Below, piece by piece: positions 31,038-43,418 of a DNA stretch of 64,000 nt. Every line of letters begins with the position of its first letter. Within the stretch, counting starts at the first letter, position 1. Source of the stretch: Turritopsis dohrnii (taxonomy: Eukaryota > Cnidaria > Hydrozoa > Anthoathecata > Oceaniidae); assembly GCA_027922465.2 (NCBI GenBank), contig BQMF02000159.1, positions 744,001 to 808,000 of the forward strand, in the 5' to 3' direction. The position numbers and the translations under genes were made by a program. Below the pieces are notes generated by a model. It saw only the letters and a list, made by a program, of their open reading frames with translations, did not search any database and was not told the DNA's origin.

Positions 31038-32224
31038 TCTGGTCGACTTAAGTATGAAATTTTTACCAAGGTGGCCCACGAATTTTGCGATCATTTTTTC
31101 CTCTTTGTGCAATTTTCGTATAGTGTTTTCGATTGAGTGATTGTGATATAATGTATTTGTAGCTTTAGAGTTAACGTGCTTGATAATGCCCTCTAATGAG
31201 GTCAAAACATCGCAAAAAAACATGATTTTATGGCTAGTATCACGTCGTTTTTTCTTCTCAGGAATCTCATCTGGATTGTCAGCTTATAATATAAATTTAA
31301 AAATTGGACGTGCAAAATAACATGGATGCATAAGTATCGGGACTTTCACAGTGATTTGAGTCATCATATTTCATTTTGCAAATCACTCCACAAACCCTAA
31401 GCGAAAGGATCATCCTTGTAATGAACCTGTCGATTTTCGACAGCTAGTCAGAAGTATAGACCTTTTCATGAATTACGTCACTACAAGCAACGCCTCGCTT
31501 TCAAACTAAATATTAATGACGTTTGAGCCGTTTATAAAGAGAAACGACAACTTAGGGAAAAATTTATCACGAATTTAGAAATTGAAGGAGTAGACGCAAT
31601 GTAATAAACTTAAGAACATAATAGTGAATCATGTGTTTCAATTTTATATATTTCTGACCCGATATGTGAAGGATAATTGTATTATCGGGCATTGAGTCTC
31701 TAATAGTCAATTATAGCGCCTTAACTAATGGGTCTATATGGACTTACTATTTAAAAGTAGCATACTATTAGGATCTAGAAAGATTTATGAATACCATAAT
31801 TGTGGATCACAAGTTACAATTTTGTTGATTTCCGCTCCGATTATGATAATTGCTTTATCGGGTTGCATATGTCTCCATTAATTAAATACAGCGCCTCATA
31901 TAATAGATATTGACTTATAATTTCGATGTAGTTTACAAGAAATGTAAGTAATGTGGATGGGAAATCCCAAATTTTGCAGAACCAATTATGATGTGAAAAC
32001 CGGATTTTACGCCATCGAATTAGGAAAAATCAACAATTGGATAGCAAAGAGGTAATGTAAAAAAAACAAAATTTAGAATTCCAAATTTATTTGAAAGAAC
32101 TCTCATAGGCTAGAGGAAGGAGACCAGACAGTTTTATGTGTAACGTAATAATGGATGACATGTTTCAATTTTACCGATTTCGCCTTGATATGTGAAGGAT
32201 AATTGCGTTATCGGGCAAGACGTT

Positions 32225-32519
32225 AAGTAGCGATGGGGTAGTGGTTAGTACCTTTGACTACGACCACTGCAACCCGTGTTCGATCCAGTCATGTCGTATT
32301 TTGATACTTCACTCCGATGCGCTTTAAAAGCAGTGTATCAGCCCATTAGAAGCCATCAACTGACTGCACACTGCCCTTCGGGCATGCTAGTTCAATGCCT
32401 TTCATATCTCTGGTGGTAAGTCAAGTACTAGTTGCAAGTCATCGGGCGGAATAGCCAACCAGTACGGATGAAAGCCCAAGGACTAAAAACTACCAGTTAC
32501 TTACATACTTACTTACAAG
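32225..32519 (+). mobile_element. tRNA-derived SINE with CTTA tail
   Basis: An A-box-like GGGGTAGTGGTTAGTACC and a B-box-like GTGTTCGATCC are spaced about 40 bp apart at the 5' end. A body of 220 bp with a GCCCTTCGGGC hairpin and a tail of TTAC/CTTA repeats at 32,497-32,519 follow. It interrupts the 0.5-kb tandem repeat. Confidence 0.72.
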
Positions 32520-33403
32520 TCTCGATTAGCCAACAACAGTACCTTTAATAATAGCGATAACGATGGAAGCGGCAAAATTGCGGACATACAATTACATGAT
32601 ACGAATAACATGTCAAAAATTTTGTGAAATAAGCGATTCGTGATTTAAAAGACAGCAAACATTCATGAACTTTAAAAATTTCAGGGATTTGGAATAAACA
32701 ATGTATAAATCAGAATTTACGCCCCTACTTACGAAAATTCAACAGTTGGATAGCAAAGCGGTAGTAGTAAAGTTAAGAATTCCAAACATGCTTAAGTGGA
32801 CTCTCTCAGGGTAGAGAAAGTGGACCACGAAGTTTCATGAGTACCATGATTTATTTATTTTACTATTATTGGATTCTGCGCCGAGATTAAGCTACGTGAT
32901 AATTGTATTATAGGGCGTAAGTCTGGATTGATCAATAAAAACGCATTACCTAGTGTGTATATGGACTTATAATTTGAAAAAAGCATGCTAGAAGAATAGC
33001 AAAAAGTTTTAAAAGTATAACAATAGGAAACTCGTCTTATGCAACTATAGTTGCTTTCCGTTCCGATGCATACATGATAATTGCATCTCGATTAATCAAT
33101 TGCAGTGCTTTTCCTAATTAGTTAATAGCTTTAGAAATACGAGGTTCCCTTATGTATAAACTAAGTAAAAAAGTTTACAGAATTGCCGTTTACGATGTGG
33201 AAACCGAAATTAACGTCAGCCGAACAACAAAAATTCAGCAATTGGAAAGCATAGCCATAATGTGAAAAGGCTTAAAAAAGTAACAAACTTAAGCATTCCA
33301 AATATTTTTGAAAGAACTCTGCTAGGTTAGAGGAAGGGGACCGAAAGTTTTATGTTCAACATAACAGTGAATCACGTGTTCAATTGTATCAATTTCGTCC
33401 CGG

Positions 33404-34304
33404 TGTCACAGTAAATGTTAACTCCCCTAAATAATGACTCCCCAGTCAAAATAAACTAGTTTATAATCACTCCCCCATCAAAATAAACTAGCTAATTATA
33501 ACTCCCCAGTTAATATAAACTAGTAAATTATGACTCCCTAAAGTTAACATTTCCTAGGAAATCTTGACTCCCCTGGTTTAAAATGACTCCCCTCTGAATC
33601 TTGCTTAAAAACTTTTAAAATTCATATGGCCATTCCTTGGACCTCGAGACGTTTGTCAAATGGTCGGATTTGACTGAACTTTGGTATATTTGAACAACTA
33701 CAATTGGGCCTTCGAGTTAGTTGGAAAATACTGAAGTTGAGCTCAGTGCGGTTAGCACGTTCGACTATATCATAAGGTATATGATAACTTATTTTGTCAT
33801 TAAATTTTCCCAGGGTTTATAGTTGGGGAGTTAATATGGGTTGACATCTTCCTGGCCAGATTTCGTCATTTTCCTTTGCAAATTGGAAAATTGGACTCAT
33901 GCCTTTTTTTGTTTTGTTTTTTTGCTCAGATTTTTTAGCACCTACTCCTTTTGACATGAAATACTTGGGATCAGGGTCAATTTTTAGCCAACTGCTATAT
34001 TTAAACCTCCAGACAGAAAGGACTTGCAGGTTGAATATCGAAAAACATGGCGTTCAGCCATTTTCAAACTGTGCACAATGAAGTCTTTCAGTTCTAAACC
34101 ACGCGAGTCCCAAATCAAAATCAAAATGATTAACTAGTTTATTTTGACTCCCTGACATTTTTCAATCCGAAATAATGGGGAGTCATTATTTACTAAGGGA
34201 GTCATTATTTCCTAGGAAATTTCTACTCTAGGGGAGTCATTATTTCCTAGTTTATTTTAACTGGGGGAGTCATTTTTCCCAGGGAGTTAAAATAATCCGC
34301 TACA
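33404..34304. mobile_element. 901-bp element, TGT...ACA ends, CCGG duplication
   Basis: The left end TGTCACAGTAAATGTTAACT and the right-end complement TGTAGCGGATTATTTTAACT form imperfect inverted repeats flanked by CCGG (33,400-33,403 and 34,305-34,308). Subterminal regions of about 170 bp repeat GGGGAGTCAT and its complement many times with CTAGTTTATTTT spacers. The flanks join into sequence matching the neighbouring tandem repeat copies, which confirms both boundaries. No transposase frame is seen. Confidence 0.72.
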
Positions 34305-34560
34305 CCGGCATGTGGAGGATAATTGCATTATTGATCGTTAAGTCTCTATAATTCAATTAAAGCGAGTAAAGTAATGATAGAGACGATTGAGAATTTGTAA
34401 GTGGCCTTCACACAATGCACATTAATGTAATAACTCATCATAAATTTTATAGAATGCCAGTTGCAATGTGGAAACCAGAATTCACGCCAGCCGAAAAACG
34501 AAAAGACAGCTAATTGTAACAACTTTAAAATAACTTTTGAAACCAATTCCAGACTTCCTC

Positions 34561-35621
34561 AGCATTTAAAACATTTTGCTGTGTTGACATAACTTAATGA
34601 GGCTTTGAACATAGACTTTGAGTGTGCCGTGTGTGATGTACAAAAGCCAATTGTTTCGGTCGTATTTTGCTGCGTATAATCTAACTCTGAGAGCCATTTT
34701 GTTTAAAAACTTCACAAAAACCTTTGAAAAGTTTCTGTGAAAACAAGAACTGTTCAATAAAAAATAACTCCTACCTTCCCTCAAAGTTAATAAAACTAGA
34801 TTATCAAGAAAGACATTTGTTTCATTGTCATTAATTAAGTTAAGAGTAGTCAATTGTAGTCTATGTAGTCAATTCAGCGCCAAAATCTCGTTTGTAAAGT
34901 CATTTTTTATAAACACTCGTTTTTCAAATGGAGACGTTTTAGAAGTTTGTTCGTTTCAGATGACGAAGCGTTGATCAAAATATGTTGGTCTTTCAATTTT
35001 TTTCTGAATGCCATTATTCGTGAGTTCCTTTTTTCAAATCTAGATCTTTTATTGTTTGGTTATTTCCTCATTCAAAACATGGACGTACAAAAAGAGAGAC
35101 TTCTATGAATCTATTCAAACAAACCTGGCCTCAGTTTATTGAAATTTTGACAAAAGCAGTTTTCAAATTCCTTCCAGTGCTGTTAAAAGTACATGTTTCC
35201 AATGACTTCCATGATCGTAACAACCAACCAGAAATGAATTAAAAAATTTTATGATTATTTTGAAGCCAGTTTTTAAACTCTGATTCCTCATGACTTCTTA
35301 GAAACTCAAACATGAAATTTTCGGTATTGAATGAAAAAACATCTTCTTTCTGTTATTCTCAGGCATCACTCAGGTGTCTTTAAAAGCACTGATTCTTTGA
35401 ATATAAGTAAATACACAAAGTACTTCCTAGCTCCGAGAAATTCATCTTAATTCCAAGATTTTTAAAAAAGGTTCAGTAAAAATTTTGTGATACTAAAAAT
35501 ATTGCAGACGTATTTGTAAACGTATTATCTCTCAATTCTGTGATTTTCCACATCGCACTAAAGCGTCGTATAAACCTGCCCATGTGAACAAAAATTCAGT
35601 GAAATGCAAAAAATGAAAATG
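34561..35621. other. No gene seen
   Basis: This is AT-rich sequence. A minus-strand frame of 95 codons at 34,566-34,853 has no family signal. Confidence 0.5.
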
Positions 35622-35655
<34 letters not shown>

Positions 35656-36086
35656 CTAATAAGTCTACCAAAGGTGTCAACTGTATCCTTTGGTAATAAC
35701 TCAATTCGTTACCAATCAATTCTAGCTTGGAATCTTATTCAAAACTATCTTGCCATTGATGACATATCAAACTTAACATTAGGCCGTCTCAAATACTTTG
35801 TCAAATTTTACTTTTTATCGTTTTATGCATAAATCAATTTTTCGTTTATTTAGCTTTGCTTTTTGTTGATTTTTTTGGATGATTTTTTTTTTCGTCCATT
35901 TTTTTTGATTTTATGAAAAATTTAATAACGTTTTAATTATAACCATAATTATTTTCGTAAAAATATTTCAATTGTATTATTATGTAGGGGGCCACCTCCT
36001 CAGTTTAGATTAATTCTATGAGTGTGGTCTCCCGTCGAGTTTTAGACAAATAAATGTCTTACTTACTTACTTACTTACTTATACGT
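35622..36086 (+). mobile_element. 3' fragment of a LINE after a poly(A) run
   Basis: A run of 28 A (35,622-35,649) is followed by a frame ending SIRYQSILAWNLIQNYLAID and ISNLTLGRLKYFVKFYF, the usual C-terminus of LINE reverse-transcriptase proteins. A 3' part ends in CTTA repeats (36,058-36,082). The SINE at 32,225 ends in the same repeat, so a shared 3' mobilisation signal is possible. Confidence 0.6.
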
Positions 36087-37628
36087 CCATGTTCATAATC
36101 ATACCACTGTCCATGATACATGTAACTACTAGAAAACATGACAGTCAGCATGACTTATGGAATAATGGATTTCTGTGTAAAACCCATTGCAAGAAATTGA
36201 CGGAGTTGTAAAATTCCTGTAATACGCGGCCATGCGGTTATTAGAAACTTAGACATTTTCCTCAGCACAGTTCCGCTACGTAAATCAGCATTCGCTACAG
36301 TTTTTATAGCTCCGGTGTGAGAGGATAGTGGCCTGGTCTAATTTTTCTCAAATAATGATTTAATTACTACTAAAATAATGGTATAAAAGCAAAAGCCATC
36401 CACTAAAATTGATTGTTTGGTGGATTTAAGCGTATCGATCGTGATATAATCAAGAAATAATACCGTTACTGTGTGCTTTACCAATAGCAAATGATTTTGT
36501 AGTATGGATTTTCAAAACAATTTAATAACCGCCCCCTTTTTTAAGCACTCCTCTCTAATATATATAATTGGACTTTGCTCACAATGCCGAAAAATCTGAT
36601 TACGCAATAGCTACTATTAATAGATTTGATGGTCTTCAAAAATACCAAATATAGACTTTGCAATTCAGAATGAAACCAAACTACGCGGTTCCAACATTGG
36701 ATTTCTTCTCATATAGTTGTATATTTATTTTGCGAAGGTGATTATACAAGCAAAAATGCAAGTGTAGTACACTGAATAATCAGAAAAATTTAATGTCATT
36801 TATTTATAGCAAACAAAAATTATAATTTGAGGAAGCAATGGAAAAAGCTAGTGACAACAGATAGCATAAACCATTTAGATTATCAAATGAGTTTTTGAAA
36901 ATATAAACATAATGTTCCAACTTTTCATGGAAGCAATTTGGTGAAACGCATGCATATTTCTATCGGTGAAAATTTCAATTGTCGTGAAGAACATTTGATC
37001 CAATACAATTTGTGCGATAAAATAGGTTTAAGGTGTTAAAATTTAATTATAGTAAAAAGCGCCAAAAGAAATAAATTATTGTGACATGAGTCATAATTAC
37101 GCCAATTTAATTATGATTAAAAATTTACAAACAGAGCAAGAACGAGAAGAGCACAGAAATTATTATTTATTTCCAAATTGTTAATCTGACATTTCAGATT
37201 GTGTAATTAGACATTTTTATTGAGTTTATAAAGCCATTGACCAAATTATATTAAGTTCTCCGCCAATAACATTCACTAAAGTCATAATCTGACATTTCCC
37301 CGTCTTATTTCGTGACTAGTTGACTAGTTTCCAAGACAATTTTGACAATTTTTGTTTCACGCTGAAAACAAATGTTATAAATGAAGACGGAAATTTCAAA
37401 AGAAGTAAATAGAAATATTTCTTGACAGAAATCATTTCAATGAGACGAGCAGTGATTAGGGAGTTATCAAGCGAATGCATTATTGTTGAAAGTGTTTTAT
37501 AAAAATGGCTCCTTTAAATTGAAAAGCAACAATTGAAAATTTTTATGAGAATTTCTGAAAATCCATCAGCTCTCGCGATAAACCGTTATGTTGCCCTCAA
37601 AAGGTTTTGTTTGATGTTTTTATGACAA
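36087..37628. other. No gene seen
   Basis: This is AT-rich noncoding sequence without a frame over 60 codons and without a clear repeat. Confidence 0.5.
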
Positions 37629-37630
37629 TA

Positions 37631-37996
37631 GGGATTTTAAGCAATCGCAACGGCAACGAAGACAGCGACGTGTTTAAAACAAAAGCTTTATTTTCTATGT
37701 CCACATTTGTTTAGAAAGAATGTCTACTGCTAACGAGGCCATTGGGAAGATAATTACATCATCAGCACGTTTGCACGTTCTATGCTCAACGTAAGAAATC
37801 ACGTTTTGAAGTTGTGCTGAGAACGGAGACGTGATTACAACTAACTTGATAACTTTCCAGTCGATATAAGTTTATCAATGGCATTGATTCTCTAACAAAA
37901 ACAAGTTGTTCATACTTTTAATTGGTAGTAGTTATTTATCTTGTTGTTTTTCCTCACGTCTTGGTCTACGTTGCCGTTGCAGTTGCCTAAACTCCC
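37631..37996. mobile_element. 366-bp MITE with GGGA(T/G)TTTA ends
   Basis: The left end contains GCAACGGCAACG and the right end its complement (CGTTGCCGTTGC) within about 42-bp imperfect inverted repeats. TA flanks both sides (37,629-37,630 and 37,997-37,998). It is noncoding. Confidence 0.7.
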
Positions 37997-38529
37997 TAAT
38001 ATGAACCGAAACACGAACGGTTGTTATAGATTTCTTGCTTACGCAGAATGCTAGTAAAATATTTCTTACATGAACGAGTTTATGAAATACAATTCTAGCG
38101 ATAAATAACAATTCAAAAAGGCAAAGATTTCATAACTCTATTTAGAGTGGGTGGTTTAACTCTCCGTCAAGGCGATTGCACGAGTCTGGTACTCACCACA
38201 AAGAATAGAAAAATGATTTTCCCATAACATCTAGTAACGAATGAGACTTGATCTTAAAGCTTTCTTCCCTAAAATGTAAGAAATTTGGATAAGAAAGAAA
38301 CATAGGACTAGTGGATCTAAATGCCACGCTTATATTCCAATGTAGTAACTATTCTTTAATTATGCTACATAAAACCCGCTTTCACCAAGAAAACAAGATT
38401 ATCTTTTTTGGTTTCATAAAGTAATTTCAATTGCCAAGAAAACGCAATAAATCTGCCGTTTGACCATTTTCGGTAATATAATTCTAAGAAATAGGTCAAG
38501 TCATGAAAGTGGCTTTGGCAACTTAAAAT

Positions 38530-39610
38530 AATTAAAATTACAGCATTTCATTAAAAAATTGTAAGGCTTAAGATCTTAGCTAGTTTCATTTGTTGATTGT
38601 ATGTAATATGGTTTTAGCAAGCGGTTGATTAGCCTGTGAAAGTGATTCAGATATTAATTTATTTTTGGTCGACCTAAGTAGGGAAAATTTGACTTGGTTG
38701 ACCTAAGAGTTATTTTTGCTAAATAAGAATTAAAATCACAGCATTTCACTACAAAATTATAGGACTTAATATCTATGCTAGTCTCATTTGTTGATTGTAT
38801 GTAATATGGTCTTAACAAGCGATTGATTAGCCTATGAAAGTGATTCAGACATTAATTTGTTTTTGGTCGACCTAAGTAGGGAAAATTTGACTTGGTCGAC
38901 CTAAGAGTGATTTGTGGTAAATATGAGTTAAAATCACAGCATTTCATTACAAGATCGTAGGACTTTAGATGTTAGCTAGTTTCATTTGTTGATTGTATGT
39001 AATATGGTCTTAACAAGCGGTTGATTAGCCTATGAAAGTAATTCAGACGTTAATTTATTTTTGGTCGACCTAAGTAGGGAAAATTTGACTTGGTCGACCT
39101 AAGAGTGATTTGTGCTAAATAAGAATTAAAATCACAGCATTTCACTACAAAATTATAGGACTTAATATCTTCGCTAGTCTCATTTGTTGATTGTATGTAA
39201 TATGGTCTTAACAAGCGGTTGATTAGCCTATGAAAGTGATTCAGACATCTATTTATTTTTGGTCGACCTAAGTAGGGAAAATTTGACTTGGTCGACCTAA
39301 GAGTGATTTGTGCTAAATATGAGTTAAAATCACAGCATTTCATTACAAAATCGTAGGACTTAGCTAGTTTCATTTGGTGATTGTATGTAATATGATTTTA
39401 ACAAGCGGTTGATTAGCCTATGGAAGTGACTCAAACATTAATTTATAGTATGGAAACTTTGACTTGGTCGAATTAAACACACCGCATCTAGCTAATTACA
39501 AAATCGTAGGAAATGGGATCTTAGCTAGTTTCATTTATTGATTGAATGTAATACGATAACAGTAAACGGTTTTTATTCATTTTTGGTCGGCTTAAGTAGA
39601 CAAAATGATT
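38530..39610. repeat. 198-bp tandem array with paired GGTCGACC sites
   Basis: GGTCGACCTAAGTAGGG starts at 38,667, 38,865, 39,063 and 39,261, exactly 198 bp apart, and a degraded unit follows to about 39,610. Each unit has a second TTGGTCGACCTAAGAG about 30 bp downstream. Because 198 is divisible by three, a false 107-codon frame runs on the minus strand. Confidence 0.9.
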
Positions 39611-40770
39611 TTAGCTTAATTTGAAGACCTGAGAACGATTTCTGCTTAATATTACTAAAGGTTTCAGGATGTTTAACTTAATGTTATTGTAGAAACTCTC
39701 ATCTCGTGAGAATTGTTTTGGCTTGTTTTACTTGTGTCCAATGTACTTCATGTATCCTTCCAAGGGGTTGTTTCGACGTTGTACTGACGTCGTATTTTAT
39801 CGTCACTTGACGGTCGTTTAATAGTCGAAATAAAAACAGCAAAACAAGGTTGGATTTCGACGTCTAAACGACAATTAATAAAACTAAAAGTGCCATGTAC
39901 AGACGTTGTGCAACGGTCAAAAAACCGAAAACAACATTGTATTAAAATTGACAGCGATAGCTTATGACAAAAAATGAAAATTGACCACCGAGAATTGAGC
40001 CCTAACCTCCCGCATGAATTCTGAGAGTGATAGCCACTAAAATACGACGCCTTGATATTTCCTAATATATTTGAATTGATCCAAAAGAACGAAATGACAA
40101 AATGAATGGACAAGTGCAATATTATTTCTACTTGCTTAAAACATCGTCTTAAATTGTTTGCAGTGTACAGTTCACGAACCATCGTTTTTCGTTTTTTCTG
40201 AATCTTTCTTAATCCTGAATGTCAGAACTGGCTGTAAGTAAATAGCTAAATGATTTTAAATGGTTGTCTTTTCAGGTCTCAGCTAATTGCGACCAACCCT
40301 GACGTTTTCTTCACGTTGGTTGACGTTGTTTGTTAACTGGGATGTGTAGTAAAAAAATTTCAGAAGGTTCACACACAAATGAATTTTGTCTTTTATGAAT
40401 GTAACTGTTAATTGCTTATCAAGTGAAATCCATGTGTCATTAGTAATCTACGGCATGAAAGCACATTTGTCAAAACAAATTTCAAGATGTTTGTGTTGGA
40501 CTTGCCATTCCTTTTTTTGACCAATCTAACTAGGGAATTTTTTTACTTCTTTCACACATGTTAGAACGTTAGATTTTGAATCATTGCTGACTGGCACAAT
40601 TAATTTACTGATAATAAATCCACTGAATCACATTGTGTTTCGGAAATCTGAATCAATAGGGTTTAGTTTGCTAATAACTTCATCTTATCTTTCAGATCTG
40701 TTCCAAAATTTGAGTGATCCTGTCATATTCCAGAGCAATCAAGTATACTGGACCTCACAAATACCTTATC
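39611..40770. other. No gene seen; ACGTY-rich patches
   Basis: Patches at 39,765-39,930 and 40,300-40,335 are rich in GACGTT/ACGTC, and the second ends in TTAACTGGGATG, resembling the outer element's end. It could be a decayed relative of the 26.6-kb element; the boundaries are unproven. Confidence 0.35.
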
Positions 40771-41335
40771 GGTAAAAAAAAGTCGGCAAAAATGTTAGTG
40801 GGCAAAAAACTTAGTCACTTGGACAAAATTTAGTCACTTTTTGCCGTTTAAATTTTCTAGTTTAGTCACTTTTTGCTGACCAATTTCCAAGACAAAAAGT
40901 GCCGAAGAAAGTTTGGATAATTTGAAAGTTTTGTTAAGAAATGAAATACAACAACAAAAAGATAGGTTAGGTTAATTAGTCAATTTCAATGACGGTTTTT
41001 CTCTTCATTTGTGTATTTTCGTTATTTTGTTCTTCTTGACCCTTCCTTTTTGTGTTCTTGTTCAGTTTGTGTTTGTCGTAGGTCTTCATACAATTTGATT
41101 TCAATTACATTTTCATACGACCTCAAAAAACAACTGATAAGATTTGGCAACACCGAGAAGAAAAATCGGCAAAAAGTAGTTTGGCAAGTAGTTTTTGGCA
41201 AAAATAGAAAAAAACAATCCGCAAGACAGTTAAGTCGGTAAAAAAAAAGTCGGCAAAAAAGTTTGGTCGGTAAAAAAAAGTCGGCAAACATTTTATTCGG
41301 CAAAAAATATTAGTCACCTAGCCAAAATTAAGTCC
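40770..41335. repeat. CGGCAAAAA-rich repeat pair
   Basis: GTCGGCAAAAA, TTAGTCACTT and their complements are clustered at 40,780-40,905 and 41,160-41,335, as if forming the two ends of a small element. Exact ends are not resolved. Confidence 0.4.
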
Positions 41336-41900
41336 TTTTTTTCAGAAATCACTCAAACTTTAAGTTGGCAACTTGAAATAACTGAAGAAACTGAAAGTGT
41401 TTAGAATTCCAGTGTTGATACTACATCAAACGCAACCGCGGTCGACCTATGCTCGGTCTCTTAAGTCGACCAGATAAACGTGAAAAAAGTAGCATGAAAA
41501 TCAACAAGTTCCCGTAAAAATGGAAAAGTTTCATTTCTGTTCTAAATCCTTTTTCTTCATTAACAATGCTCGAATAAAGATTCTAAAATATGTAAAACTA
41601 ACTTCAAATGTACCTTTGTAAATGAAATAATGGCCGGTTGACCTATGCTTAATAATTCACCACATCAATTTAATGTAATTGCTAAATTTCCCAAAAGAAA
41701 TTAAATTTTAGGAAATATTTTGACGTAAATATCCGAATAATAAACAAACAACATAATTTGACAAAAAAAGTCTCGTGAAAATATGCAATACAAAATAGAA
41801 ATATTGAAAAAATCTTAGGTCGACCAATTTTGGTCGACTTAAACATGCGGTCGACTTAAGTAATGAAAGTTAGCATAATTGGTCGACTTAAACAGTTAAT

Positions 41901-41903
<3 letters not shown>

Positions 41904-41942
<39 letters not shown>
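41904..41942. repeat. TA microsatellite, right of inner block
   Basis: About 19 TA units occur here; see the matching run at 22,723-22,747. Confidence 0.85.
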
Positions 41943-41946
<4 letters not shown>

Positions 41947-42929
41947 ATTTGTTCTCTCTCAAATCTTTACAACCTTTTCTTGACACCATAGAAAGCTGAA
42001 AAATAACATTAATACAACTTATAATTACTTTTTAAAGATAATTTTTTTGAAAGCTTGTGCAAACTACACTTGAAATTAACTTTTATTGAACATAGTCATG
42101 ACATAAGTAAGGTAAAAATTAAAAAAAATATCCAAAATAAAAAATACACTAAAATTAACTTACCAAGCTTTGATAAGCATCTAGTACCAGAATCATCATG
42201 GGTGCTGTGTAACCTGAAACACTCATGAAGGCTTCTTCAAATTTTCATCATCAATACTCAAATTATAATCACCATCATTCTCCCCCTTTGGAACAGTATA
42301 TATTTTCAACATTATCTTCTTCGTGTTCAGAAATACTAGCTTCCTATGTCAACAAGAACTTTTCGATTTCTAATCGCCTGTTGCGTCATCTACTATGTCT
42401 CAACATTTCAAAAATTTGTGAAAGCCATTATATTATACTTTTCCAGAAAAGTCTTGTTATCTGGCTGCATGCTGAATCGAAGCCTTCTAAACAAAACTTG
42501 TCGATCGAATAACCACCATCTTTTTTTTACCACATGGTCAGACCAGAGTAAACCGTTTGAACATGTAATAACAAACTTGTTATTTCAGGGGAGAAATAAA
42601 TAAAAAGCATGTCGCATATTCTGTATAAATTGCAAAGAAAAAGAAAAATCTTCTCACAGCTTTTTATTATGACATTTTACGATTAAATTTAAATTCCGTC
42701 ACTTTCAATATATAATAGTTATTTAATATTTTTGCCATCATGTATGTGAATCATTTAAATAAAAAACAACAAGTTTTTAATAACAAAGCAAAAGCTTTAT
42801 GTTAACAGCACTGATGATGGTATAACATACCGAAAAGCTTTTGCTTTGTTTTTGAGCCATGTGGTAAGACACTCACAATCGATACAAACCGGGCGCGAGA
42901 AGGAGAGAATGCGCAAAACATGCACACTA
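41943..42929. other. No gene seen; a hairpin
   Basis: A hairpin with stem CAAAGCAAAAGCTTT and complement lies at about 42,784-42,852. Plus-strand frames at 42,225-42,603 have no family signal. Confidence 0.5.
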
Positions 42930-43255
42930 CACAGCAAAAACTTATTTTCTTATTTTGAGCAAAAAAATTAACAAAGTAAGAAAAAAGTTCTTGAATTGAG
43001 AAATATTTGCTTGTCCGAATAGCAAGCAAAAAAATCTAGCTTAGATTATTTATATTCTTGAAATGAGTCTATTTTGCTTAAAACAAGTAGATCACAGCAA
43101 AAACTTATTTTCTTATTTTGAGCAAAAAATTAACAAAATAAGAAAAAAGTTCTTGAATTAAGAAATAATTGCTTGTCCGAAGAGCAAGCAAAAAAATCTA
43201 GCTTAGATTATTTATATTCTTGAAATAAGTCTATTTTGCTTAAAACAAGTAGATT
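42930..43255. repeat. 163-bp duplicated left end
   Basis: Two near-identical copies each begin CACAGCAAAAACTTATTTTC, at 42,930 and 43,093. The duplication gives the element two candidate left ends. Confidence 0.85.
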
Positions 43256-43418
43256 TTAACTGATTTAGTTAGTCCAAATATACTTGAAATAAGAAGGAAA
43301 AGCTTATCCAGCTTTTAAATTAAATGGGATAATGGTGATTAAATTTAAACAATGAGGATTGTTCAACCGTTGATATTAACACAACATAAGCATATTTACA
43401 AGTAAGTTAGGTTAGATG

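Larger units (their letters stand above)
31500..34560. repeat. Diverged tandem repeat of about 0.5 kb
   Basis: GATAATTG with flanking AT-rich context recurs at about 31,671, 31,850, 32,192, 32,890, 33,070 and 34,318. A second marker (AATTGGATAGCAAAG and variants) recurs at about 32,035, 32,745 and 33,235. Once the SINE at 32.2 kb and the 901-bp element at 33.4 kb are taken out, the spacing alternates near 180 and 342 bp, so the unit is close to 520 bp. No coding signal is seen. Confidence 0.55.
22748..41903. mobile_element. Putative 19-kb element with GGTCGAC-motif ends
   Basis: The left end reads CCTAGTAGGGACTTAGGTCG and the reverse complement of the right end reads CCTATTAACTGTTTAAGTCG, so the ends are imperfect inverted repeats inside TA runs. 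The motif GGTCGAC(C/T)TAAG recurs near both ends (22,763; 22,791 inverted; 22,916; 22,954; 41,440-41,890), in the tandem array at 38.5-39.6 kb, and singly at 25,393 and 31,039. It is almost absent from the rest of the window. No matching transposase is recognised; the boundaries are a proposal. Confidence 0.5.

Noticed and set aside
30901..31140. SLNALQ repeat protein
   Set aside because: It has the same minisatellite origin.
38530..39610. CRISPR-like array
   Set aside because: It is a contiguous 198-bp tandem repeat without spacers, in an animal-type genome.
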